Assembly: GCF_016097555.1 (NCBI RefSeq) | Contig: NC_054712.1 | Coordinates: 36,108,266-36,172,265 of the forward strand | DNA length: 64,000 bases | Origin: Gigantopelta aegis | Taxonomy: Eukaryota > Mollusca > Gastropoda > Neomphalida > Peltospiridae | Direction of reading: 5' to 3' | Part shown: positions 23,801 to 41,590 of the stretch, one piece after another | Position numbering within the stretch: position 1 is the first letter of the stretch | Layout: each line of letters starts with the position of its first letter | The notes under the pieces: model-generated | What the model was told of the DNA's origin: nothing | Seen by the model: the letters and a program-made list of their open reading frames with translations, nothing else | Database searches by the model: none | Made by a program: the position numbers and the translations under genes

Positions 23801-26335
23801 GTTTCGCCCTAAAACCATTTCGAACTCTGCGTTGTTTCACCCTTAGTCCTATTCACCCAGGGTTGGTTTGTCCTAAATCTCATTCGTACTGAGTCGTTTC
23901 ACCCCAGAAAATAAATATATTTATCTCACCTTCATGTAATATTCTTTAATCTCATTGGTTGTTTGCCGTTGGACAAATCCCTTATACCCCTGTGGGCGGA
24001 GCCAAATTCTCTTATACCCCGTCTGTAATTTCAACAGTTTCCAGCCACCCCAGTTAATGCTAAAGCAATAATTAGATTATAAATAACATTGATAATCAAT
24101 CAAGTATACATAATTAATTTTATTTTTACTATAAAATACACTATTTCAATACTTTTAAAAGCTGCAATGTTGAACTCGGCCTATCTAATTAAAATTAGCT
24201 CCACTATTACATGTGGATCTAACACCCAGTTGGAGCTCATGTCCACCAATCAAAACCTTACTTGCAGAATCCTGCCAGTGATTTAAAAATAATTTGAAAA
24301 CATTCCGAATTATCCTGAGGGTATAACGACATGTTTCGTGTGAATTATGAATGCCTTAAAACATGTTTTATTTTATAAAATAAATAATTTGTAATATAAA
24401 ACTGAAGACTGATTTAGTTTTTTTTTTATTATAAATAAATAAATAATTTTTAATGTAAAATTGAAGACTGATAACCCACCCCGTACGTATTGGTATGGTT
24501 CGCTGTACTGCGGCCACTAAAATAGACTCGCCCGTTATTTTTAGAATTTGTATGCTCCCAAATAACGTTATAAAAGGCGAAGTGTGATTGGTCAATATTT
24601 ATATTATTATTTACAGACGAAATGTTACCTGGACATTGGGGACTACGCAGTGTTGTGGGAACCAGACGTTTCGCCCCCCAGCCAGTTTGCCCCACTTTGT
24701 GCCAGTTCGCCCCAATTTGTGCCAGTTCACCCCATATGCCAGTTCGCCCCCCGTCTTACGCCAGTTCGCCCCCACCCCAAATGCATATTTTTTAAAGAGG
24801 AAGAACAGCTATGACAGATTTCGCAAAGACAAATAAAAAAACTAAATCAGGTAAGTATAATTGGTTTAAACACGTTCTTAAAATGAAAGGTGAAACGTAG
24901 GGGAGGTGAGTTTGAGGTAAACCAAATCAGTAAATACGTAAGAGAAGAAGGAACGGTATTCACAAGTTATCGCGCTATACATATATCGGCGTAATCATAG
25001 TACTTTGATGTCGGTTGAAGGTGTTTGTCGCTTTGATTCGTAATGACAACGTGGCCTCATCTTGATATTCACTGTAGCCTTTGTTCTACCTGTAATTGTT
25101 ATAACAAGTTTAAAACACACACACAACTATTATTGTTTTTTTTACCTATAGTCTGTTCCAGCCCCCTCAAAAAACACGTGGTTAAACTTAAAAACAAAAG
25201 TAAAAGTGTTTGGAAAAATATATGCTGGAAACGATTTGGGGGTGAACTGGCACATCGTGGGGGCGAACTGACAGATTATTCGGGGGTGAACTGACTGGGG
25301 GTGAACTGGCTGGGGGGCGAAACGTCATGGATCCCAGTGTTGTTAGCAATCTGATTAAAATTAGTTCTACTGGTCTAAATAAGGCATTCGTAATTCACAT
25401 GAAACATATCGTATACCCTCAGGATAATTCGGAATGTTTTCATATTATTTTTAAATCACTGGCAGGATTCTGCAAGTAAGGTTTTGATTGGTGGACATGA
25501 GCTCCAACTGGCTGCTGTTAGATCCACATGTAATAGTGGAGCTAATTTTAATTAGATTGGTATATGGCTTGAGTAAATGATATTGGAAATAAACAAAATT
25601 ATAATATTAATTTTATCTATAAATATAAACACGCAATGTGTGACATCTAAAAATCAATGGATATAGGACAAATCAATGAATAAATGTACTTTATTAACAA
25701 AATAAAAATTAGGGCGAATCGAAACATGAGGCCAGGGTCGATTCGTATCTTTAACTGAGTCGTTTCGACTCAGTTAAAGATACGAATCGACCCTGGTCAA
25801 AACGACTCGGGTGAAGTAGTAATAACTAACGGGCAACTCTATTAACGAGCCCCTATCCACAAGGGTTCAGTCACGCCCGCCCCGGATCTAGCCTCTGACT
25901 TCGCCAGTGACCACCTAGCTGTTACCATTTTATCAAAGCCGGAAGTTAATTATATTTTTCTACTCGGTGGGAAGGCAGAAATTGCTTGATTTCATTATAG
26001 AGTCGACTCTGGCGTTAGAGAGCAATTTATCTGTCCAAAATGCCCGTCTAGCTCTCCAACGGTAGAATACTCGGGCTACACGTAGGCTTTCTGTGAAAGG
26101 CGTAGCGGTAGTGAAACTGAAAGTTAACTTTACACAACTCAGTGTCACTCAAATCTACTTGTACTTACTTGACCGTTTTGATGCCTTTGTTGAATTCTGG
26201 GTTAAAACAATACGCCTTCTTGTTTGAGCCCAAGACCCTTTCTTGTTCGTTTTTGTAAAACCATTTCCCAGCATTTACAGAAACCAACGATATGAGAAGC
26301 AGCAAAAAACACGCACACCAACCCATTGTTGCCAT
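17730..26335 (-). CDS. CTSZ: Cathepsin Z (cathepsin X), complete
   Basis: A lysosomal papain-family (C1A) cysteine carboxypeptidase. Seven coding exons (26169-26335, 23114-23232, 21175-21399, 20786-20936, 19941-20016, 18954-19046, 17730-17843) sum to 945 nt, 314 residues; human CTSZ has 303. All junctions are GT-AG and phases agree. Seen: signal peptide about 1-22; propeptide Cys43, which in this family bonds the active-site Cys; mature start near 'LPKAWDW' (70); 'NQHIPQ' (90-95), the HIP mini-loop that gives cathepsin X its carboxypeptidase activity; catalytic Cys100 in CGSCW, His249 in INH, Asn271 in RNSW. The human propeptide RGD is absent. Three CACATG E-boxes lie 19-66 bp before the ATG. 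Introns carry a young SINE with an intact target duplication and a stack of nested elements. No defect seen. Confidence 0.97.
18643..18897 (+). repeat. Young SINE, A tail, with target duplication
   Basis: Complete head 'gacgtagcccagtggtaaaa', B box 'gggatcgatcccc', body and A tail. Flanked by a perfect 15-bp duplication ttcaatttggtaaat (18628-18642, 18898-18912). Sits 42 bp from cathepsin Z exon 6. Confidence 0.95.
18954..19046 (-). CDS. CTSZ: Cathepsin Z exon 6
   Basis: 31 codons, phase 0/0, with catalytic His in INH and Asn in [15 protein letters not shown] donor. Confidence 0.97.
19941..20016 (-). CDS. CTSZ: Cathepsin Z exon 5
   Basis: 76 nt, encodes [20 protein letters not shown] and HLFNA, then a GTAAGT donor. 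Confidence 0.96.
20402..20457 (+). repeat. SINE B-tail fragment
   Basis: Reads 'gatgattaataaatcaatg' to 'cgttaaacaaaacaaac', the terminal part of the B tail only. Confidence 0.7.
20549..20728. mobile_element. ~180-bp MITE, gctagctctgg ends, copy 1
   Basis: Ends 'agggctagctctgg' and 'cccagagctaacc' are inverted. The interior 'gttgcgaatttt.aaaacaat' matches 61123-61307. Confidence 0.75.
20786..20936 (-). CDS. CTSZ: Cathepsin Z exon 4
   Basis: 151 nt, encodes [19 protein letters not shown] and [13 protein letters not shown]. Ends AG before GTACGT, completing Ser with the next exon. Confidence 0.96.
21175..21399 (-). CDS. CTSZ: Cathepsin Z exon 3
   Basis: 225 nt. Starts with the catalytic CGSCW and continues with [20 protein letters not shown] and CNNYQAKDQ, almost residue for residue like vertebrate cathepsin Z. 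The usual His after CGSCWA is Met here. Confidence 0.98.
21440..21772. mobile_element. ~335-bp terminal-inverted-repeat element, copy 2
   Basis: Reverse-complement partner of 16693-17028, with 'cgttttccctag' at one end and 'ctaggaaaaact' at the other. Confidence 0.78.
21985..22495. mobile_element. Fold-back element, aattttaattaga ends, copy 1
   Basis: Left end 'ctgattaaaattagctc', right end 'gagctaattttaattagatt'. Contains the 'ttctaaaaatatcgg' / 'acttcgccttttatagcg' block also seen inverted near 24540-24600. Confidence 0.72.
22697..22822 (+). repeat. SINE head fragment
   Basis: Degenerate head ('caagacgtagcaaagtggta') and B box 'gggatcgatcc' with the start of the body. No tail. Confidence 0.75.
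22920..23020 (-). repeat. tRNA-like SINE head of another family
   Basis: On minus: 'tagctcagttggtaaagcac' (A-box-like) and 'aggatcgaaccc' (B-box-like). The spacing and missing cloverleaf arms argue against a functional tRNA. Confidence 0.55.
23114..23232 (-). CDS. CTSZ: Cathepsin Z exon 2
   Basis: One base, 39 codons, one base. Encodes [10 protein letters not shown] and the NQHIPQ mini-loop. GTAAGT donor. Confidence 0.97.
23461..23575 (-). repeat. Degenerate SINE B-tail fragments
   Basis: Carries 'aaagcacattgatttaatat' / 'taatcatcggctgtt' and, further on, 'ggctgttggatgtcaaatgt', both parts of the B tail. Confidence 0.55.
23930..25562. mobile_element. Middle fold-back element, aattttaattaga family, copy 2
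   Basis: An inverted repeat of about 140 bp: 24182-24320 ('taattaaaattagctcc...') pairs with 25425-25562. The outer part 23930-24180 is present in reverse complement at 32670-32924. Interrupted by the element at 24656-25336. Confidence 0.72.
24656..25336. mobile_element. Inner fold-back element with 'gccagttcgcccc' arrays
   Basis: 681 bp. Ends TGGGAACCAGACGTTTCGCC and its near complement at the right, followed inward by arrays of 'gccagttcgcccc' (24680-24780) and 'gggggcgaactg' (25240-25320). Flanked by gtgttg at 24650-24655 and 25337-25342. No recognisable protein inside. Confidence 0.82.
25732..25796. repeat. Perfect 31-bp-arm hairpin with 3-nt loop
   Basis: 25732-25762 is the exact reverse complement of 25766-25796 with a ttt loop. 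The inner part reads 'taactgagtcg ttt cgactcagtta'. Located in cathepsin Z intron 1. Confidence 0.93.
26169..26335 (-). CDS. CTSZ: Cathepsin Z exon 1
   Basis: Start codon, hydrophobic signal peptide ([16 protein letters not shown]) and propeptide with Cys43. GTAAGT donor, phase 2. A second ATG lies two codons downstream, so the exact start is uncertain by three residues. Confidence 0.93.
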
Positions 26336-26353
26336 TTCTATCTGAAAACTGTA

Positions 26354-26401
26354 TCACATGACGCGCGCAAGACAGAACAGTCACATGTTTTGTCACATGA
26401 C
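26354..26401 (-). promoter_or_regulatory. Three CACATG E-boxes before cathepsin Z (CLEAR/M-box-like)
   Basis: TCACATGAC at 26354-26362, TCACATG at 26381-26387 and GTCACATGAC at 26392-26401. The last is one base from the CLEAR consensus GTCACGTGAC bound by TFEB/MITF, which controls lysosomal genes. Binding here is inference. Confidence 0.5.
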
Positions 26402-26583
26402 ATGGTTTCGGAATAAGTCGGTCAATTCCTGACGGCAGCCATGGTTACACTCTACCGTTATTAATGTCCTTCAATAAAACGAAGAATATCAAATAACAAG
26501 CACCCCTACCCTCAATTTTTGTTTGATAATAAAAACAAAAGCAATTTCTTTTTAACATTATCGTCGTTGAACAGCACTGAGGA

Positions 26584-26828
26584 ACGGGGGATAGCTCAGT
26601 GGTAAAGCGTTTGCCTGATATGCGGTCAGTTTAGGATCGATCGCCGTCATTGGGCCCATTGGTCTATTTCTCGTTCCAAACAGTGCACCATGACTAGTAT
26701 TCTGTTTGTGGGACGGCACATTAAAGATCCCCTGTATGGGGCCCTTGCTACTAATGGAAAATGTAACGGGTTTCCTCTCTAAGACTATATGTCAGAATTA
26801 CCAAATGTTTGACGTCCAATAGCTTTGC
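26584..26828 (+). repeat. SINE, B tail truncated
   Basis: Head 'gatagctcagtggtaaagc', body, and the start of the B tail ('taagactatatgtcagaatt'), truncated after 'cgtccaatag'. Confidence 0.82.
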
Positions 26829-27166
26829 ACCGTGTAGGCTATAGCCTGTTTCAATATTCACTTCTTTTTTCCCAGTTTGATATGTACTTTGAAGCAAATA
26901 AAGATTACACATTGTTATGCAATATATTAGATACTAGTATATAGTTGGCCAAAATAAAACAATCTAAGTGATTTTTTCTCAGAAAGATGAAGCCATTTAT
27001 TTCGTATCGCAACTATTAACCCTTCAAAATGGGGACAGAATTCATAGAAGTATCAAAATCTCTCATAGTTAAATAAATTTTCGTCCGCATCAAACATATA
27101 TTATAGGCTAGCAATACCCATTAAATTTCAACTTTTATAATAAACGCTTTTATTAGTAATTTATAG

Positions 27167-27239
27167 CCCGAGTGTCCTCCAGCCGTGGGCTTGCTTATTG
27201 TAAGAAACAAGTCACGGCTAGAGGACACGCGAGCTATTC
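27167..27239. repeat. Long hairpin, gctcgcgtg ends, copy 2
   Basis: Arms 'agcccgagtgtcctccagcc' and its partner 'ggctagaggacacgcgagct' enclose about 30 bases. The ends are shared with 12896-12986. Confidence 0.75.
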
Positions 27240-27302
27240 TTGAGTTCTATCATAATGGATCAGACGGTATATCATCTTCACACAGTTCCTCTTCATCTTT
27301 GG

Positions 27303-27473
27303 AGAAGTTTGTTTGTTTTGTTTAATGACACCACTAGAGCACAATGATTTATTAATCATCGGCTATTGGATGTCAAACATTTGGTAATTCTGACACGTAG
27401 TCATCAGAGGAAACCCGCTACAAACCGACCGCGCATCAAGCGAGCGCTTTACCACTGGGCTACGTTCCGTCCC
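27303..27473 (-). repeat. SINE, B tail, internally deleted
   Basis: Intact B tail and intact head, with the body missing between. Flanked by catctttgg at 27294-27302 and 27474-27482, a likely target duplication. Confidence 0.85.
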
Positions 27474-27675
27474 CATCTTTGGGGAGTGCTAGCTAGGATA
27501 TTGAACACTTCTTTCCAAAATGTATTTGAAATATTTTTGTGACAGTCTTTATCAGTACATTGATGTTTAGACAGGCCCGAAGGAACTGCGAAGGGGGCGG
27601 GGAGCAGTGCCCCCATCCGTGGACCAAAATGTACCTGAAAGCCTTCAAACTGTTTTGTGGTTGACACTCAGTAAA

Positions 27676-27955
27676 ATTTTGTTTTCTTTAACATATCACA
27701 ATAGCCGATGGTTTATTAACCATGTCAAACATTTGGTAATTCCGACATATATAGTTTTAGAGAGGAAACCCGCTACATTTTCCCATTAATAGCAAGAGCT
27801 CTTGTATATGCACCATCCCACAGACAGAATAGCACTACCACGGCTTTTGATATTCCAGTTGTGGTGAACTGGCTAGAACGAGACATAGCCCTTGAATGGG
27901 ACGACCGACGGGGATCGATCTCAAACCGACCGGGCACCAAGCCCTGCCCTTTAGA
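27676..27955 (-). repeat. SINE, B tail, nearly full length
   Basis: All parts from tail ('ttaacatatcacaatagccg') to head ('accaagccctgccctttag') on minus. Head moderately decayed. Confidence 0.8.
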
Positions 27956-28913
27956 CATTCAGATATGACACATCACTGACTAAAATTTCTCATGCAATAC
28001 TACATTTTGACCTTGTAATGCTTTTTCATCTTTGTGGTAAACATCTTGTACATTTCAACTATTGATTTGATGGCTGTAAGTTGTGCTCATGACCGGTGCC
28101 ACCGGTGGGGCAGGATATGCTCACTTTTCGCGAACACCTGGGCTGCATTCAGCAGGACCGAGCGGAAAAACGTCCGCCCGACTGGTTTATGCGTTTCACG
28201 GTAAACCAAATGACCATGTTGGGAACCAATCAAATAGTTCCCGGACGTTAGCGAAACGTTTGCTGGCTGAACTTGGTGCTAATATCATCACTGTTTTAAC
28301 AGTGATCACAGCTGTATATATAATAGTCCATTGAATTGTATATTTATTCCTACACAAGTTTGGGTTTTCTAAGCAAATCTTGTGAGTGGCAGTCCTCATA
28401 CAGGCGGTACAGGAAAGATGAAACATCCTGTTACGAATCTTCTAGAAAATGGCGGTCCACCTTATAGTGGATCATGGAAGCAATCACGACTTTGCCTAAA
28501 ACATCATTTCGACTCCGCCTTGTGCGGAGATACGGTTTTGATAACGAAATACGGTTTTGTCATTCAGATAAGTCCGATGACTTAACCACTAACCATCGAT
28601 GCCAGTTATTAAATTTAATTTGTAAAGTAGCAGAGCTGTCAAGCTGTAGCAATTCTTAGGCGTGAGAAAATTAGAAATCAGGGTCCAGGGACTGCATGTT
28701 CTTGGTCTGGTCCAAGGCGAAGTTTTTTGTTTGTTTGATTAAGTCCAAAATGGAAATCTCTAAAAAAAAAAATCAAAAAAAAATCGAGCGAGTGCAAATT
28801 TTACTAATTAATACGGTTAACGTTAAACCATACAAGTCGGTCATCGGTAGGACCCGCGAGTGATTGTTGGTATTGAACCGAGGGTAGGTTCAATATGTTG
28901 TATTATTATTAAC

Positions 28914-29060
28914 AGGTAACGAATTCAAAGACCTGCATAATCAGCATATAATTCCATTCAACTCTAAACTATAAACCACGATTATACGGCAACGAATTCA
29001 GAGACCTGCATAATCAGCATATAATTCCATTCAGCTCTAAACTATAAACCACGATTATAA
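28914..29060. repeat. Two 73-bp tandem copies
   Basis: 'aacgaattcaaagacctgca' (28919) and 'aacgaattcagagacctgca' (28992) start two nearly identical units ending 'aaaccacgattata'. Confidence 0.9.
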
Positions 29061-29175
29061 AATATTTTTATTTTTAGAAAAAGTGTGAGATTATAGTAAC
29101 GTTGCGTGAGAACGTGGTGTTTGTTACAAATGCGTGCGAGTTGACAGGTATGAAGTAGTGGATATATTATGTAAC

Positions 29176-29286
29176 TGGGCCCCGTTCCACGAAGCGATCT
29201 TAGCACTAAGATCACCTTAGTGCATAAGGTAGTTATGCACTTAAGGTGATCTTAGGGCTAAGATCGCTTTGTGGAACGGAGCCCTG
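29176..29286. mobile_element. Palindromic MITE, copy 2
   Basis: 'gggccccgttccacgaagcg' ... 'cgctttgtggaacggagccc', with inner arms 'ctaagatcaccttagtgcat' and complement. Same family as 9811-9917. Confidence 0.88.
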
Positions 29287-29450
29287 GTCTGATTCTGAAG
29301 TGTCCATATACTGATGCAGTTTAATGAATTAATAATAAAATGCATGACTTGTAGAAACAAATGAGTGACAAACGCGCCCGATTAAAACAAATTTGGAAAA
29401 CTAAAAATTAAATAACTTTATTTTATTTGAACACAGGGCAAAAGTGATCG

Positions 29451-37668
<8,218 letters not shown>

Positions 37669-38150
37669 AATTTAATAGCTAGTTGACGGTATACCAATGT
37701 GCTGATCTATCTTTGACAAATCTATTTACGTTTTTTGCTGATAACTGGGCTGTGGGAAAATAGGCTATAGGTATGGGCTTATCTTTGAGCACAGTCCGAT
37801 TCTAAGAACGCAAACGTTTTGAAAGTGTATTATAAGCTACTACTAGACCATGTTATTGTGAACCACACCTATACAAATGTACACTCTCTGTGAGTTTATA
37901 AGCTGTTGTAGCGCACGCCTGTCGTGGGCGCAAGTTCTGGCGTGCTAATTCCTGTTTTTAAACGAGTTACATAGGGCAACAGGCATGTGTAAAAGGTGGG
38001 GGGGGGGGGGAGAAGAGGTGCGACTTGGTCTCTATGAAACTGCCTATATGTGTTTAATTCACGATAATAATCACACACACACACGCTCGTACGCAATCAC
38101 ACACACACACACACACGCGCTCGTACGCAATCACACACACACGCGCTCGT

Positions 38151-38154
<4 letters not shown>

Positions 38155-38214
<60 letters not shown>
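38155..38214. repeat. (GA)n microsatellite
   Basis: About 30 GA units, preceded by CA-rich repeats (38072-38146). Confidence 0.96.
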
Positions 38215-38218
<4 letters not shown>

Positions 38219-38365
38219 TGTGCTTTATAATAAACGTTACTTCAGAAGTATGCTATAACAATTTTCAATGTACATGTATTATTATAGGCCATGCCATAAA
38301 CATAGTGGGATAATACGATATTTATGAAACCGTTTATTGTATACCATATGGGTACCACACACACA

Positions 38366-38370
<5 letters not shown>

Positions 38371-38397
<27 letters not shown>
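38371..38397. repeat. (TA)n microsatellite
   Basis: Short TA run after (CA)n. Confidence 0.95.
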
Positions 38398-38399
<2 letters not shown>

Positions 38400-38400
<1 letters not shown>

Positions 38401-39275
38401 ACCAGGGTTCGAACTTAACCGTCGCCCGATCGCACCTCGCGACTGAAAACGACGATGGGCGACTGAAAACCCACAGAAACCGATTTAAAAAAAAAAAAAA
38501 AAAAAAAATTCAATAATTAATAAATAAATAAAAGTACAGCTATGTAGCCTACTTTGCACCATGAAAAAGTGTAGGTTTGCTTTTACATATAAACATATGC
38601 CCAATATAAGAATAGGTGTAAGGTAAGTTAAGTGGCATGTAAAATTGGGTCCCAAATTCATGTCGACAAGATTCAGCTCTGGTTATGTGTACATGTCATA
38701 GATCGTATCCACTGAACATTATATTTTAGATTTTTATTATTATTATTTCATTGAGATGGGGTGGGGGAAGGAAGGCGTTGTGTCGGTTATACCAGTGCTC
38801 AACGTTTGGTGAACGCAAGCATCTTTGTTTGTTGGAAATTATATAATCGGGAATTATATAATCCTATTATCTAATTTAATATGAAACCCTAAGCGATTTC
38901 GCAAACCTAACACATGCGTAGCTCGTGTCCTAACACGTACGTAACTCGTGTTCTAACTTCAAACACGTGCATAGTTCGTGATCCATCACGTGCAAAGTTC
39001 GTGTTTACCACTCGTGGCTCATCGCGTCTCATGAATACTAAGTAGGTGTCAACAGTGACAGTGGGGAGTCAGTGGCATGTCTGTTATTTATTTAAAGAGT
39101 GGGTTGGTTGAGTGCAGGAAAATACTCAAAATAAATGTTTTCTCTTATAATCTGTTGCAATATTGTTGTTGTTTTTTGAAAATATTATCCGGGCAAGTGA
39201 AAATAGATTCGGGCAAGTGAAAGTGCTGTCACCACTTGCCCGGATGGCAACTAAAAAAAAAAGTTAAGCGCAGAC
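38400..39275. mobile_element. Possible terminal-inverted-repeat element
   Basis: 'gggttcgaacttaac' at the left and 'gttaagcgcagacac' at the right look like imperfect inverted ends. 'gggcaagtgaaa' is repeated near the right end. Weak. Confidence 0.3.
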
Positions 39276-39349
39276 ACTGATGTAACCATGTTTGTAATCA
39301 TGATTGCTAGACAATGTATTCGCAATCGTAATCGATTACTTTCAATTAT

Positions 39350-39350
<1 letters not shown>

Positions 39351-39389
<39 letters not shown>
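39351..39389. repeat. (TA)n microsatellite followed by 'cgttgcgtgagagc'
   Basis: The junction 'tatatcgttgcgtgagagct' recurs at 42498 as 'tatatcgtcgcgtgagagcc', so both TA runs belong to one repeat family. Confidence 0.85.
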
Positions 39390-39391
<2 letters not shown>

Positions 39392-39408
39392 TTGCGTGAG
39401 AGCTAAAA

Positions 39409-40503
39409 GGTCGTAAGTGGCAGATACGACCTAAAACGTCTTTTTTGCATATTTGGAATCGCCATCCCCGATTACATATTGTCACAAAACATCGTAGATG
39501 TGTCCCTAATAGCATCGCTTACACAGAAGGGTTTCAAAATTTCAAGGCAAATCCCCCACCGACCCCTGGAAAGGTATTGTACCATACCTCTATGGATATA
39601 AATATATTTTGGAGGTATGAGACGACCCTTCAATCAAGACAGTTAAATTTGTTCAAAATCACGTGAGAAGCTCAGCGCCTGCGCAAATCGCGTAAATCAC
39701 CAGTTCTACTGGCGTCCCGCTAATTGAAGAAAAACAAGCTGGCCATTGGGGTTGCAGTTGACCTAGATAATGTAGATAAGCCAGCATTGCGAAACTATAG
39801 TGATGTGGTGGGCCTTTTATGTACCAAACAGAACTGGATCATCTATTCTAAATGCTTAAATAATAAAAAAATATTCCAGACACTGCAGCTTTAAATGGTC
39901 GTAAGTGAATCACAGATACCAATTTGCACGAAAATAGACGTAACCGACACGTACAACTTTCCTCCGATTTGCTTGCTATTCATTATGTGAACACGACTGG
40001 TCGTATGTGGTAGATACACCCTTTTAAAATACAGTTCGTTATATAATTATGTCTGACATAGGTCGTATGTGCCAAATACGACCCATATGCATTCTTTGTT
40101 ATCGGTTTGTGTTAGAAATTACAAATGCGAAGTACAACAGAGCATACATTATGTCAATATTTTTATGTGCCTGAATCCTAAAAATAATATGACTTTTGTC
40201 GTTGTGAGAGCCCGGTCTAATATGGAAAAAACTAATTTGATACTGCATGCAACGAACCATTTAGCAACCGACAAGAATCGTGTATGCATATATAAATAGG
40301 AATTGCAGTAACATTAATGTTTGTATGATTTGCTATTTTATGTGCACCATAATTATAATAATAAACATGTTTTGGTGAATTTTCTTGAAAAACAAATATC
40401 TATTTTGAAGTTTTTTTTAATCGAAGCAAAGTTTCTAACATGTAATTTGTATCTTTAAATACAATTTTAATTCATAATAATGTTGTATGTGGCATATACG
40501 ACC
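39409..40503. repeat. Five dispersed GGTCGTA...TACGACC motifs
   Basis: Copies at 39409-39431 (perfect 7-bp arms), 39897-39920, 39999-40020, 40061-40083 (perfect arms) and 40482-40503. Core 'ggtcgta(t/a)gtg(g/c)ca.atacgacc'. Confidence 0.75.
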
Positions 40504-40811
40504 AAAGTGCAAGCATAATTACAGATTTTGGATGTACTAGTATTTAATTGTATGTTACGGTGATCAAGTTCCATCTTTCAGCTACCTTTGAATATCTATA
40601 GGATTGCCCTACATGTAGGCATTATGGATTAACAACATTGCACATACAAACGCAATTGTAAGTTATCCAGGACAAAGTCCAGTAATAGAAGACAGTGTAA
40701 TCAGACGTAAGGTTAAAAGGCGAATAAAGTGAATGTGGCCTCAACATAAACAATAGCAAGATCTATGAATTTTGATTGACTTTACAGTTAACGAATATTT
40801 ACAACAGAATG

Positions 40812-41100
40812 TTGAACGTGAACATGACACAACACACACACGCCAAAACATTAACACAACATAGCACGCACAACAGAAGCTGAACATGACATAGCACACA
40901 CAACATTAGCTGAACATGACATAGCAGACACAACAGGACATGAACATGACATAGCTCACACAACAGGACATGAACATGACACAGGACATGAACATGACAT
41001 AGCTCACACAACAGGACCTGAACATGACATAGCTCACACAACAGGACCTGAACATGATATATAGCATACACAACAGAACGTGGCACATCAATGACAAGAC
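40812..41100. repeat. 30-bp minisatellite 1
   Basis: About nine units of 'tgaacatgacatagcacaca' plus 'caacaggacc'. The period divides by three, so long repetitive frames appear; these are not genes. Confidence 0.93.
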
Positions 41101-41188
41101 CTGAACATAACATAGCAAAAAGCTGAACATAAAAAAATAATCACCATAGAAAATGAACGTGACATAACACTTGCGACAGTTTATTTGT

Positions 41189-41238
41189 TTGTTTTGTTTA
41201 ACGACACCACTAGAGCACATTAATTAATTAATCATCAG
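41189..41238 (-). repeat. SINE B-tail fragment between two minisatellites
   Basis: 'tttgtttaacgacaccacta' to 'aattaattaatcatc'. Confidence 0.8.
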
Positions 41239-41590
41239 AGTACACCCAACACACAACATAACCTGGAAAGATCACTGGACACACAATGCAACTCGGAGAG
41301 ATCACTGGACACACAACAGAACCTGAGAGATCACTGAACACACAATAGAACCCTTGAGAGATCACTGGACACACAACAGAACCTGGATAGATCACTGAAC
41401 ACGCAATATAACCTGGAGGGATCAATGGACACACAACAGAACCCGGATAGATCACCAAATACACAACAAACCCAGGAGTGTACACTGAACACACAACAGA
41501 ACCCGGAGAGTACACCCAACACACAGCAGAAGGTGTAGGGGTTACTGTTCACTCAATATAACCTGGAAAGAATCCTGCATACTCAACAGG
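41239..41590. repeat. 30-bp minisatellite 2
   Basis: About twelve units of 'aacctggagagatcactgga' plus 'cacacaacag', 29-31 bp each. Shares 'cacacaacag.acctg' with minisatellite 1. Confidence 0.93.

Larger units (their letters stand above)
23770..25815. mobile_element. Outer fold-back element with 'gtttcgccct' arrays (probable)
   Basis: The left end (23770-23912) repeats 'gttgtttcgccct'-like units. The right end (25705-25815) has complementary units ('agggcgaatcgaaac', 'aacgactcgggtgaa') and a perfect hairpin. It surrounds two further elements. No target duplication was identified, so the boundaries are approximate. Confidence 0.5.
26402..29450. other. Intergenic: cathepsin Z 5' side to protease 3' end
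   Basis: SINEs at 26584, 27303 and 27676, a hairpin at 27167, a 73-bp tandem pair at 28914 and a palindromic MITE at 29176. 28080-28700 has some frames of about 60-80 codons with no recognisable product. No gene supported. Confidence 0.6.

Noticed and set aside
23114-26335. Nested elements in intron 1 breaking cathepsin Z
   Set aside because: Exons 1 and 2 keep exact splice sites and matching phase, so the insertions appear to be tolerated intronic sequence.
40799-41552. Open frames of about 70-104 codons on the minus strand with repetitive Cys/Val-rich products
   Set aside because: They are readings of 30-bp minisatellites; a period divisible by three keeps frames open. No start context or homology.
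41239-41590. CRISPR-like regularly repeated 30-bp units
   Set aside because: Units are contiguous and drifting, without unique spacers, in an animal genome.
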